Assembly: GCF_000725625.1 (NCBI RefSeq)
Contig: NZ_JOHS01000008.1
Coordinates: forward strand, 248,001-312,000
From: Streptomyces sp. NRRL F-6676
GTDB taxonomy: Bacteria; Actinomycetota; Actinomycetes; Streptomycetales; Streptomycetaceae
DNA: 64,000 nucleotides
Direction of reading: 5' to 3'
Shown here: in pieces, positions 38,039-46,095 of the stretch
Numbering within the stretch: the first letter of the stretch is position 1
How the letters are laid out: every line of letters begins with the position of its first letter
The notes under the pieces: model-generated
The model's input: only the letters and a program-made list of their open reading frames with translations
The model's database searches: none
What the model was told of the DNA's origin: nothing
Made by a program: the position numbers and the translations under genes

Positions 38039-38692
38039 ATGCCGAACGAGGCCCGGCCGGGCACCGGGGAGCAGGCCAAACAGCTCGCGCTGACGAAGCT
38101 GCGGCAGGCGATCCTGCGCGGCGAGATGGCTCCGGCACAGCGGCTGGTGGAGAACGAACTGGCCGAGGAGTTCGGGGTCACCCGGGCCAGCATCCGGGCG
38201 GCACTGATCGATCTGGCCTCGGAGGGCCTCGTCGAACGGATCCGCAACCGCGGGTCCCGGGTGCGGGTGGTGTCGGTGGAGGAGGCCGTCGCCATCACCG
38301 AGTGCCGGATGGTGCTGGAGGGGCTGTGCGCGGCCAAGGCGGCCGTCATGGCCACCGACGAGCAGCTCGGTGAACTGGCCGAGCTGGGCGAGGCGATGAC
38401 CAAGGCCGTCGCCGCCGGCGAGCCCCTGACCTACTCGGAGCTCAACGCCGAACTGCACAGCCGCATCCGGCAGATCTCCGGCCAGCAGGTGGCCGTCGAA
38501 CTGCTGGACAGGCTCAACGCCCAGCTGGTGCGGCACCGCTTCCAGCTGGCGCTGCGCCCAGGGCGTCCGCAGCAGTCCCTGAACGAGCACCTGGCCATGG
38601 TCGAGGCGATCCGGGCCAGGGACCCGAAGGCGGCCGACGCGGCCGTCCGCGCCCACCTCAGCAGCGTGATCGAGGCCTACCGCCACGACTGA
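38039..38692 (+). CDS. GntR family regulator, FCD subfamily
   Basis: This 217-residue protein has a winged helix at about 15-80 (QAILRGEMAPAQRLVENELA, EEFGVTRASIRAALIDLASE, GLVERIRNRGSRV). The FCD effector domain (about 90-205) carries the metal/ligand positions in TECRMVLEGLCA and ELNAELHSRIRQISG. It is likely the repressor of the galC-galD-dioxygenase operon and the importer gene, responding to an organic acid. ATG 38039 follows GGGAGG. Confidence 0.9.
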   Translation: MPNEARPGTGEQAKQLALTKLRQAILRGEMAPAQRLVENELAEEFGVTRASIRAALIDLASEGLVERIRNRGSRVRVVSVEEAVAITECRMVLEGLCAAKAAVMATDEQLGELAELGEAMTKAVAAGEPLTYSELNAELHSRIRQISGQQVAVELLDRLNAQLVRHRFQLALRPGRPQQSLNEHLAMVEAIRARDPKAADAAVRAHLSSVIEAYRHD

Positions 38693-38734
38693 CGCCGGGG
38701 GGCGCGCCCATCTGTCCACCGAGGAGATCGCAGC

Positions 38735-38821
38735 ATGACCCACGGCAACGCGCCCGCCGTTCCCCCCTCCACCGCCCCCGCCGGGGCGGTCCCCGCCCGT
38801 GGCACGGGGGAGGCGGCATGA
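38735..38821 (+). CDS. Possible 28-residue leader peptide coupled to the aldolase gene
   Basis: ATG 38735 with GAGGAG upstream opens a 28-codon frame (MTHGNAPAVPPSTAPAG...) whose TGA overlaps the aldolase ATG as ATGA. Its ribosome site is better than that of the aldolase, so it may feed ribosomes by coupling. The peptide is low-complexity Pro/Ala; function as a protein is doubtful. Confidence 0.4.
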   Translation: MTHGNAPAVPPSTAPAGAVPARGTGEAA

Positions 38822-39528
38822 GCGGAGTGATCGTCACCGGGCCGCCGAAGGCCGCGGCGAAGGACGTCGACGCGCTCGCCGGGTACGGCGTGGCCACCGT
38901 GCACGAGGCGATGGGCCGCACCGGTCTGCTCGGCACCCACCTGCGCCCCGTCCAGCAGGACACCCGGGTCGCGGGCACCGCCGTGACGGTGCTCTCGTGG
39001 CCCGGCGACAATCTCATGATCCACGCGGCGGTCGAACAGTGCGGCGAGGGCGACCTGCTGGTCGTCACCACCACCTCGCCCTCCACCGACGGCATGTTCG
39101 GCGAGCTGTTCGCCACCGCGCTCCAGCGGCGCGGGGTGCGCGGCCTGGTCATCAACGCCGGCATCCGCGACACCGCCGAACTGCGCGCCATGGACTTCCC
39201 CGCCTGGGCCGCCGCCGTCAGCCCGCAGGGCACCGTCAAGGCCACCGGCGGCTCCGTCAACGTCCCCGTCGCCATCGGCGGCCAGGTGGTGCGTCCCGGC
39301 GACGTGATCCTCGCCGACGACGACGGCGTGGTGTGCGTACCGCGCGAGCGCGCCCGGCAGGCCGCCGAGGCGTCCGAGGCCCGCGAACGCAAGGAGGCCG
39401 CCTCCCGCGCCGCCTTCCAGGAAGGACAGCTCGGGCTCGACCGCTACGGACTGCGCGAGACCCTCTCGCGGCTCGGGGTGCGCTACCAGTCCCACGAGGA
39501 GTACGCCCGTACGGGGGAGGAGGCATGA
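38818..39528 (+). CDS. galC: 4-carboxy-4-hydroxy-2-oxoadipate aldolase (RraA-like)
   Basis: This 236-residue RraA-fold protein has CHA-aldolase signatures: YGVATVHEAMGRTGLLG, WPGDNLMIHAAVEQC, GDLLVV and GLVINAGIRDTAELRAMDFP with the catalytic Arg-Asp pair, and GDVILADDDGVVCVP. The family splits CHA to pyruvate and oxaloacetate, the last step of gallate and protocatechuate 4,5-cleavage, and often also decarboxylates oxaloacetate. It overlaps galD by 4 bp. The symbol follows Pseudomonas (ligK in sphingomonads). Confidence 0.88.
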   Translation: MSGVIVTGPPKAAAKDVDALAGYGVATVHEAMGRTGLLGTHLRPVQQDTRVAGTAVTVLSWPGDNLMIHAAVEQCGEGDLLVVTTTSPSTDGMFGELFATALQRRGVRGLVINAGIRDTAELRAMDFPAWAAAVSPQGTVKATGGSVNVPVAIGGQVVRPGDVILADDDGVVCVPRERARQAAEASEARERKEAASRAAFQEGQLGLDRYGLRETLSRLGVRYQSHEEYARTGEEA

Positions 39529-40631
39529 CCGGCCACGACGAACTCCGCTGCATGCTCATGCGCGGCGGCACCTCCAAGGGCGCCTACTTCCTCGCCGGCG
39601 ACCTCCCCGCCGACCCGGCCGCGCGGGACGACCTGCTGCTGCGCGTCATGGGCAGCCCCGACCCCCGGCAGATCGACGGCCTGGGCGGCGCACATCCACT
39701 GACCAGCAAGGTCGCCGTCGTCTCCGCCTCCGAGCACCCCGGGGCGGACGTCGACTACCTGTTCCTCCAGGTCGGCGTGGACGCCCCCGAGGTGTCCGAC
39801 CGGCAGAACTGCGGCAACCTGCTCGCCGGGGTCGGCCCCTTCGCCGTCGAACGCGGACTCGTGCCCGCCGGGGAGACGGAGACCTCGGTCCGCATCCGCA
39901 TGGTCAACAGCGACGACCTCGCCACCGCGACCTTCCCGACCCCCGGCGGCCGCGTCGACTACACCGGCGACGCCGAGATCTCCGGCGTCCCCGGCACCGC
40001 GGCGGCCGTGGTGATCGAGTTCCCGCCGGGCGGCAGCCCCCTGCTGCCCACCGGCAACGTCCGGGACACGATCGCCGGCACCGAGGTCACCTGCGTCGAC
40101 AACGGCATGCCGACGGTCCTGCTCGCCGCCTCCGATCTGAAGATCACCGGCTACGAGGCACCCGAGGAGCTGGAGGAGGACCTCGCCCTCACCGACCGGC
40201 TGCGGGAGATCCGCCTGGCAGCGGGCCGGCTGATGGGGCTCGGCGACGTGGAGCACACCACCGTGCCCAAGCTGACGCTGCTCGCCCCGCCCCGCGACGG
40301 CGGCGCCGTGACCACCCGGACCTTCATCCCCGTGCGCTGCCACACCTCCATCGGTGTGCTCGGCGCCGCCAGCGTCGGCGCCGGACTGCGCATCGGGGGC
40401 GCCGTCGGCCACGACCTGGCCCGGCTGCCCGACGGGGACCGGCTGCGCATCGAGCACCCCACCGGTTTCCTCGACATCGAGACCAGCGTCGCCGACGGCG
40501 CCGGGGGAGCCCTCCCGGTGGCCCGGCGCACCGCCGTCGTCCGCACCGCCCGCAAGCTCTTCGACGGCACGGTGTTCCCCCGGTCCGCCGGCACCGCCCC
40601 CGTCCGCCACGCACAAGGAGAAGACGGATGA
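39525..40631 (+). CDS. galD: 4-oxalomesaconate tautomerase, PrpF family
   Basis: This 368-residue PrpF/diaminopimelate-epimerase-fold protein has CMLMRGGTSKGAYFLAGDLP, LGGAHPLTSKVAVV, RQNCGNLLAGVGPFAVERGL and CVDNGMPTVLLAAS, typical of GalD. The conserved Cys and Lys are near the predicted active site. It interconverts keto and enol tautomers of 4-oxalomesaconate. It is translationally coupled at both ends (ATGA overlaps). Confidence 0.88.
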   Translation: MTGHDELRCMLMRGGTSKGAYFLAGDLPADPAARDDLLLRVMGSPDPRQIDGLGGAHPLTSKVAVVSASEHPGADVDYLFLQVGVDAPEVSDRQNCGNLLAGVGPFAVERGLVPAGETETSVRIRMVNSDDLATATFPTPGGRVDYTGDAEISGVPGTAAAVVIEFPPGGSPLLPTGNVRDTIAGTEVTCVDNGMPTVLLAASDLKITGYEAPEELEEDLALTDRLREIRLAAGRLMGLGDVEHTTVPKLTLLAPPRDGGAVTTRTFIPVRCHTSIGVLGAASVGAGLRIGGAVGHDLARLPDGDRLRIEHPTGFLDIETSVADGAGGALPVARRTAVVRTARKLFDGTVFPRSAGTAPVRHAQGEDG

Positions 40632-41578
40632 CTCCGCCGCTGGGAGACATCGCCCACCTCGGGCATGTCGAACTGCTCACCCCCGACCTCGACGCCAGCC
40701 TCGCCTTCTTCACCGACTACCTCGGGCTGACCGTCAACGGGCAGGAGGGCGACAAGGTCTACCTGCGCACCTTCGACGACTACGAGCACCACAGCCTGGT
40801 CCTCGTCGCCCACGAGAAGGCGGGCATGCGCCGCACCGCCCTGCGCACCTCCAGCGAGGAGGCGCTGCACCGCCGGGTGAAGGAACTGGAGGCGGCCGGT
40901 CACCAGGGCCGCTGGACCGAGGACGAACCCGGCCTCGGCCGGATCTACGTCACCGCCGACCCCGACGGCCACGAGATCGCCCTCTACTGGGAGTCCGAGT
41001 ACTACCGGGCCCCCGAGCACCTCACCCCCGGCCTCAAGAACCAGCCGCAGGCCAAGCCGGGGCACGGGGTGGGCGTACGGCGCCTGGACCACGTCAACTT
41101 CCTCGGCGCCGACGTGGCCGCCAACGCCGACTTCCACCAACACGTGCTCGGCGCCCGGCCCACCGAGCAGATCCGCCTCGACAACGGCCGGATCGCCGCG
41201 AAGTGGCTGACGTACACCAACAAGTCGTACGACGTCGTCTACACCGAGGACTGGACCGGCTCGCAGGGCAGGCTGCACCACATCGCGTTCGCCACCGACA
41301 CCCGCGAGGACATCCTGCGCGCGGCCGATCTCGCCCTGGACACCGGGGTGTTCATCGAGACCGGCCCGCACAAGCACGCCATCCAGCAGACGTTCTTCCT
41401 CTACGTCTACGAGCCCGGCGGCAACCGGATCGAGCTGTGCAACCCGCTCACCCGCCTCGTGCTGGCCCCCGACTGGCCGCTGATCACCTGGACCGAGGCC
41501 GAGCGCGGGAAGGGCCAGGCCTGGGGCCTGAAGACCATCGAGTCCTTCCACACCCACGGCACGCCGGTCGTCGACTGA
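40628..41578 (+). CDS. Type I extradiol (catechol 2,3-dioxygenase-like) dioxygenase
   Basis: This 316-residue protein has two VOC domains. The catalytic C-terminal half shows the 2-His-1-Glu metal triad: RRLDHVNFLG, GRLHHIAFATD and NRIELCNP, with conserved His in TGPHKHAIQQT and Tyr in FLYVYEPGGN. It cleaves a catecholic ring beside the hydroxyls. Type I (VOC) enzymes usually act on catechols or bicyclic diols, while classical gallate or protocatechuate 4,5-dioxygenases are LigAB-type, so the substrate is unclear. ATG 40628 overlaps the galD stop. Confidence 0.9.
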   Translation: MTPPLGDIAHLGHVELLTPDLDASLAFFTDYLGLTVNGQEGDKVYLRTFDDYEHHSLVLVAHEKAGMRRTALRTSSEEALHRRVKELEAAGHQGRWTEDEPGLGRIYVTADPDGHEIALYWESEYYRAPEHLTPGLKNQPQAKPGHGVGVRRLDHVNFLGADVAANADFHQHVLGARPTEQIRLDNGRIAAKWLTYTNKSYDVVYTEDWTGSQGRLHHIAFATDTREDILRAADLALDTGVFIETGPHKHAIQQTFFLYVYEPGGNRIELCNPLTRLVLAPDWPLITWTEAERGKGQAWGLKTIESFHTHGTPVVD

Positions 41579-41622
41579 GCGGACCGGCGGGGGTTGCGGG
41601 GACGGTCGAGGCCGCGGGAGAC

Positions 41623-41669
41623 GGCCGAGGGGGTGGGGCGCGCCACGGGGGCGCCCCACCCCCTCGGCC
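41623..41669 (+). terminator. Strong terminator of the galC-galD-dioxygenase operon
   Basis: A 19-bp perfect stem (41623-41641 with 41651-41669) and 9-base loop, 45 bp past the dioxygenase stop. It separates the catabolic operon from the importer gene. Confidence 0.85.
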
Positions 41670-41720
41670 GTGCGTCGTCCGGGGCTGGTCGAGGAAATCG
41701 GCACCCAGGTCGTTGCTGTG

Positions 41721-41765
41721 ATTGTTGACGAAAACGTTGACACTTTCTGACGGTCAACTTAGCGT
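41721..41765 (+). promoter_or_regulatory. GntR-type site and promoter for the aromatic-acid importer
   Basis: ATTGTTGAC (41721-41729) matches the element before gntR, and GTTGACA follows at 41736-41742. TTGACA (41737-41742) and TAGCGT (41760-41765), 17 bp apart, form a likely promoter overlapping the site. The start codon is at 41859. Confidence 0.6.
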
Positions 41766-41858
41766 CTAGCCACCAACGGGTCGGCCGCTGTCAGCCGCAA
41801 CGATCCGCGTCAGATCCCCTCCAGGGGCGCTCGCCCCCTGGACGAGAGGAAAACAACG

Positions 41859-43187
41859 ATGTCCTCCTCACCCACCGCCGTGTCGTCCCGCGGGAGCAGA
41901 CTGGCCCTCCTCGTCGTCGGCCTGTGCTGGGTGGCCGTCCTCTTCGACGGCCTCGACATGTTCATCTACGGCTCGGTGCTGCCGCACATGCTCGACGAGC
42001 ACGCCCTCGGCCTCACCTCCGGCCAGGCCGGTGACCTGGGCAGCTACGCCACGTTCGGCATGCTCGTCGGCGCCCTCGCGGCCGGTACGGTCTCCGACCG
42101 GGTCGGCCGAAGGAAGCTGATGATCGGCTGCGTCACGCTCTTCTCGCTCGCCTCCGGCCTGTGCGCGGTCTCCGGCGGCGTCGCCGTCTTCGGCCTCGGC
42201 CGCACCCTGGCCGGCATCGGCCTCGGCGGGCTGCTGCCGACCGCGATCAGCATGGTCTCCGACTACGCCCCGCGCGGCCGGGGCGCCCTCACCATCGGCC
42301 TGCTGATGACCGCCCACCACGCCGGCGGCATCCTCTCCGCCTACGTGGCCCTGTGGATCGTCGAACCGCTCGGCTGGCGTGCGGCGTTCTGGGTCTGCGT
42401 GGTGCCGCTGCTCTTCGTGCCGGTGCTCGCCAAGGTCATGCCGGAGTCGCTGAGCTTCCTCGTCGCCCAGGGCCGCACCGAGGAGGCCGGGGCGCTGGCC
42501 CGCCGCTTCGAGGTCGAGCTGCCCGCCGCCGCGTCCGGCCGCTCGGTCGCCGGCGAGCGCTGGGCCGCCTTCTTCAACCTCTTCCGCGGTGGCGAGTGGA
42601 TCCAGACGCTGCTGTACTGGCTCGCCTCCTTCGGCGGGCTGCTGCTCGTCTACGGTGTCGCCACCTGGCTGCCCACCCTGATGCGGAGCGAGGGGTACGA
42701 GCTGGGGTCCGCGCTGACGTTCGTGGTGCTGTTCAACCTCGGCGGGATCGTCGGCATGCTGGTGGCGGGGCGGGCCTCCGACCGGTTCGGGGCGCCGCGC
42801 GTCTCCGCACTCTGGTTCGCGCTGACCGCGGCGGGGGTGTTCCTGCTCAGCGTCCACATGCCGCTGGCGCTGACGTTCGTGGTGGTCTTCCTGACCGGGG
42901 TGTTCCTCAACAGCGCCCAGACGATGATCTACGCGACGGTGTCGATCCGGTCCAGTGCGGCGAACCGGGCCACCGCGGTGGGGTGGACGTCGGGGATGGG
43001 GCGGTTCGGGGCGGTGTTCGGGCCCTGGCTGGGCGGGCAGCTGCTCGCGGCGGACCGCGGCGACTGGGGCTTCACGGCGTTCGCCCTGGCGGGCGCGGCG
43101 TCGATGGTGTTCATCGGGGCGGCGGCGCTGCGGAGCGCCAGGCCGACGCGCCCCGACACGGCGAGGCCCCTGGCGACCACGGCCTGA
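41859..43187 (+). CDS. MFS aromatic-acid importer (AAHS family, PcaK/GalT-like)
   Basis: This 442-residue protein has 12 membrane helices. VLFDGLDMFIYGSVLPHML holds the D-G-x-D motif essential in PcaK-type aromatic acid:H+ symporters; SDRVGRRKLMIG is motif A and ARRFEVELP marks the central loop. It probably imports the hydroxybenzoate-type substrate of the adjacent operon. ATG 41859 follows GAGAGG. Confidence 0.9.
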   Translation: MSSSPTAVSSRGSRLALLVVGLCWVAVLFDGLDMFIYGSVLPHMLDEHALGLTSGQAGDLGSYATFGMLVGALAAGTVSDRVGRRKLMIGCVTLFSLASGLCAVSGGVAVFGLGRTLAGIGLGGLLPTAISMVSDYAPRGRGALTIGLLMTAHHAGGILSAYVALWIVEPLGWRAAFWVCVVPLLFVPVLAKVMPESLSFLVAQGRTEEAGALARRFEVELPAAASGRSVAGERWAAFFNLFRGGEWIQTLLYWLASFGGLLLVYGVATWLPTLMRSEGYELGSALTFVVLFNLGGIVGMLVAGRASDRFGAPRVSALWFALTAAGVFLLSVHMPLALTFVVVFLTGVFLNSAQTMIYATVSIRSSAANRATAVGWTSGMGRFGAVFGPWLGGQLLAADRGDWGFTAFALAGAASMVFIGAAALRSARPTRPDTARPLATTA

Positions 43188-43216
43188 GTTCTCCGCCCCC
43201 GCCGCCTTTCGACCCC

Positions 43217-43267
43217 ATTGCGCAGTTCCCCGCATCCCTGATCCAGCGGCGCGGGGAACTGCGCAAT
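43217..43267 (+). terminator. Terminator hairpin after the importer gene
   Basis: A 17-bp perfect stem (43217-43233 with 43251-43267) containing GCAGTTCCCCGC, the shared intergenic repeat core. More GC-rich repeat follows to about 43345. Confidence 0.75.
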
Positions 43268-43359
43268 CCTTTCGGGGGTTTGGGGGCTTGCCCCCGGGGA
43301 GGGAAGGGGAAGGGGCGGCGGGGGCGGAAGAAATCCCCCCGCCCCGCACCACCTCCGCG

Positions 43360-43603
43360 GTCCACGTACCACTCGTACAGCACGAGACTCCCCGGCACCC
43401 CCACCTCCGCATGCGTGCTCGCCGACGTCACCCCCGAGTCGTCCACCTGCCCTCCGGAGGGTTCCGGGACGCCGGGACGGCGTACAACGAGCAGGGAGAG
43501 GAAGTCCCGCGCTTCTCCACCCGCGTCAAGACGGTCGCCGTCCACTCCGGCGTCCGGGACCGCGGCGGGAGCGGCACCAACAGAGAGGAGGCTGCCGATG
43601 GCT
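43360..43603 (+). other. Possible decayed coding remnant
   Basis: Two short stretches keep strongly G/C third positions but in different frames: about 43366-43440 (HSYSTRLPGTPTSACVLADV) and 43458-43603 (GFRDAGTAYNEQGEEVPRFS), the latter ending in TGA inside the lhgO start. The opposite strand also reads plausibly (GSLVLYEWYVDRGG). I do not recognise a family; it is either a broken gene or chance. Confidence 0.25.
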
Positions 43604-44797
43604 GACGAGACGATCGGCATCGTCGGCGCCGGCATCGTGGGTCTGGCCACCGGACGCCACATCGCCCTGAGCCGCCCCGGCACCCGTGTGGTCGTCCTGG
43701 AGAAGGAGTCGCAGGTCGCCGTCCACCAGACCGGCCACAACTCCGGTGTGGTGCACGCCGGTATCTACTACGCGCCCGGCAGCCTCAAGGCCGGCCTGAC
43801 CGTGCGGGGCGTGGCCCTGCTGCGCGAGTACTGCCAGGACCGGAAGCTGCCGTACGAGGAGATCGGCAAGCTCGTCATGGCGGTCCGCCAGGACGAACTG
43901 GGCCGGATGGAGAACCTCTACGAGCGGGCCAGGAACAACCACGTGCCCGAGCTGCGCAAGGTCTCCAGGGAGGAGATCAAGGAGATCGAGCCGCACGCCG
44001 GCGGTCTCGCCGCCCTGCACTCCCCGCGCACCGCCATCACCGACTACCCGGCGGTCGCACGGGAGTTCGCCAGGGACATCGAGGCGGCGGGCGGCGAGGT
44101 ACGGCTCGGCTTCCCGGTCACGTCGCTCACCCACGTCCCCGGCGGCATCGAGGTGGCCTCCGGACAGGAGAGGGTGCGCGTCGACCGGCTGGTGCTCTGC
44201 GCCGGGCTGCATTCCGACTCCGTCGCCCGGCTCGCGCAGGACAGGAAGGAGCCGCGGATCATCCCGTTCCGGGGCGAGTACATGCTCCTCAGACCCGAGC
44301 GGGCGCACCTCGTGCGCGGGCTCATCTACCCGGTGCCCGACCCCCGTTACCCGTTCCTCGGCGTGCACTTCACCCCGCGCGTCGACGGCTCGGTCGAGGT
44401 CGGCCCCAACGCGGTCCTCGCGCTGGCCCGGGAGGGCTACAAGCTCTCCCAGGTCTCCCCGCGGGACCTGGCGCGGCTCGCGGCCTACCCGGGGTCCTGG
44501 CGGATGGCCGCCCGGCACTGGCGGACCGGCATCAAGGAGTACCGCGGCTCGCTGTCCCGGACGGCCTTCATGAGGGACGCGGGCCACTACGTGCCCGGGG
44601 TCGGCGTCGCCGACGTCGTCCGCGGCGGCGCCGGCGTGCGCGCCCAGGCGCTGGACCCCGACGGCACCCTCGTGGACGACTTCCGCATCCACCGGGTGGG
44701 CCGGATCACCGCTGTGCGCAACGCGCCCTCGCCCGCCGCGACGGCCTCCATGGCGATCGCCGAGCACCTCACCGAGGCCGTCTTCACCGACGCCTGA
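43598..44797 (+). CDS. lhgO: L-2-hydroxyglutarate oxidase
   Basis: This 399-residue DAO-family flavoprotein has IGIVGAGIVGLATGRHIAL (FAD Rossmann motif), QTGHNSGVVHAGIYYAPGSLK (active-site His region of LhgO), FRGEYMLLRPER and PFLGVHFTPRVDGSVEVGPN. It oxidises L-2-hydroxyglutarate, a toxic side product, to 2-oxoglutarate with electrons to oxygen or quinone. ATG 43598 follows GAGGAGG. It is not obviously part of the gal-like operon. The gap to 45138 (340 bp) holds no evident gene. Confidence 0.92.
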   Translation: MADETIGIVGAGIVGLATGRHIALSRPGTRVVVLEKESQVAVHQTGHNSGVVHAGIYYAPGSLKAGLTVRGVALLREYCQDRKLPYEEIGKLVMAVRQDELGRMENLYERARNNHVPELRKVSREEIKEIEPHAGGLAALHSPRTAITDYPAVAREFARDIEAAGGEVRLGFPVTSLTHVPGGIEVASGQERVRVDRLVLCAGLHSDSVARLAQDRKEPRIIPFRGEYMLLRPERAHLVRGLIYPVPDPRYPFLGVHFTPRVDGSVEVGPNAVLALAREGYKLSQVSPRDLARLAAYPGSWRMAARHWRTGIKEYRGSLSRTAFMRDAGHYVPGVGVADVVRGGAGVRAQALDPDGTLVDDFRIHRVGRITAVRNAPSPAATASMAIAEHLTEAVFTDA

Positions 44798-45137
44798 CGA
44801 CGTCCCGGACGAGGCCGGACCGGGACCTCCTGACAGCTCCGGCCGAGGGGGACCGGAGGACCGGCGGTCGTGGCGCCAGCGGCCGGCCGGCCCGGGGCGG
44901 AGGCCGCGGCGGGGGCCGGCCGCCTCGGCCGTGAGGTCGGCCGCGCACAGGGTGCCCGTCCGCTCGTCGGCGGCCGGTCCGGAGCCCTCGCAGACGGCGC
45001 GCCCTCTGGGGGCGGGCCGTGTCACTGTGCGGCTCCGCCGCGCGGGCGCGGCCCGCCACACTCCATCCGCACCCGCCGACGGACCAACTCCCCCCGAGCC
45101 CCGAAGCGAACCCCCCGCCCGACCCCGGAGGGGACCG

Positions 45138-45632
45138 TCACCCCTCCACCTTCTCCTGCGTCCACGTCCACGCGTACTGCAACCAGTCCGCCAGCGTCAT
45201 CGCCCCGAAGCCCGCGCACACCAGCCGCGCGGCGCGCGGCGCCACCGCGTACGTCGCCACCAGGCTGCCCGCCGTCCACGCCCCCGCGCAGAACGGGCAG
45301 GACAGCAGGTCCCCCACCGCCAGCCGCAGCCCACTGCCGCGGGGCTCGTCCATCACCTCGCCCGCGGTGGTGTCCTCCTCGCGGCGGGTGAACGGGGCGC
45401 GCAGAAAGCTGGTGATCTTGTCCTTGGTGAGCAGCCGGGACGTCTTGTACGTCGCCGCGCCCAGGAGCAGCAGGTCCCACGGTGGTACGCGCTCCGGCAG
45501 GGTCACGCCGCGTCGGTTGACGACGACGGCGAACGCCGCGAGGGAGGCGCCGAAGGCACCGGCGACGGTGGCGTAACCGGCGAGGGGAACCCTCTCCTGT
45601 GCGTCGTAGTCGTGTGCGGCGATGTCGGTCAT
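45138..45632 (-). CDS. DUF1360 family membrane protein
   Basis: This 164-residue protein has DLLLLGAATYKTSRLLTKDKITSFLRAPFT and LLSCPFCAGAWTAG, the conserved DUF1360 (YjgJ/CotJ-like) features, with two or three weakly hydrophobic helices. The CxxC pair may bind metal or be redox active. Function is unknown. The 463-bp gap to the next gene (45633-46095) is GC-rich and shows no credible gene. Confidence 0.85.
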   Translation of the reverse strand: MTDIAAHDYDAQERVPLAGYATVAGAFGASLAAFAVVVNRRGVTLPERVPPWDLLLLGAATYKTSRLLTKDKITSFLRAPFTRREEDTTAGEVMDEPRGSGLRLAVGDLLSCPFCAGAWTAGSLVATYAVAPRAARLVCAGFGAMTLADWLQYAWTWTQEKVEG

Positions 45633-46095
45633 GGCGCCTCCGTCCGGGCACGGGTGTGTGCGAGCGGCGTCCGGGTGCCCCGGTCACCCACGGTCACACC
45701 AGGGCGGCGCCCACAGAGGCCCACGCTGTTCTCGCGCCCGCGCGGCGGAGCCGCGATGCGGCACGGCCCGCGGTGTTCGCAGAAGCGCGAGGAACCGCGC
45801 GACCCGCCACAACCCGCCCGCACCCGCCCACGAAAACGACCCCGCGCACCCTCACGCGCCCGGGGGTCGCAAGGGGAACCCCCCCTCCGCACGCCCCCGG
45901 GAGCGCTTCGCGCGACCGGACCCCCGTGCCGGTCGCGTCCGTCGCATCCCGGGAGCGGCGTTCCTGCAAACTAAGCCGCCCCCCGCCTGTTCGGCCATCG
46001 CACGGATGCCCGCCCCCGTCCGTCACGCACTCAGCCGTGCACAGCCCCATCCGGGATGCCCCGTTTCGCCCGGCCCGGTGGTGGCCCTCCCGAGG

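Noticed and set aside
45633..46095. Coding frames in the gap between DUF1360 and the PucR-like gene
   Set aside because: Frames on both strands are low-complexity and lack a plausible start; no family features seen.
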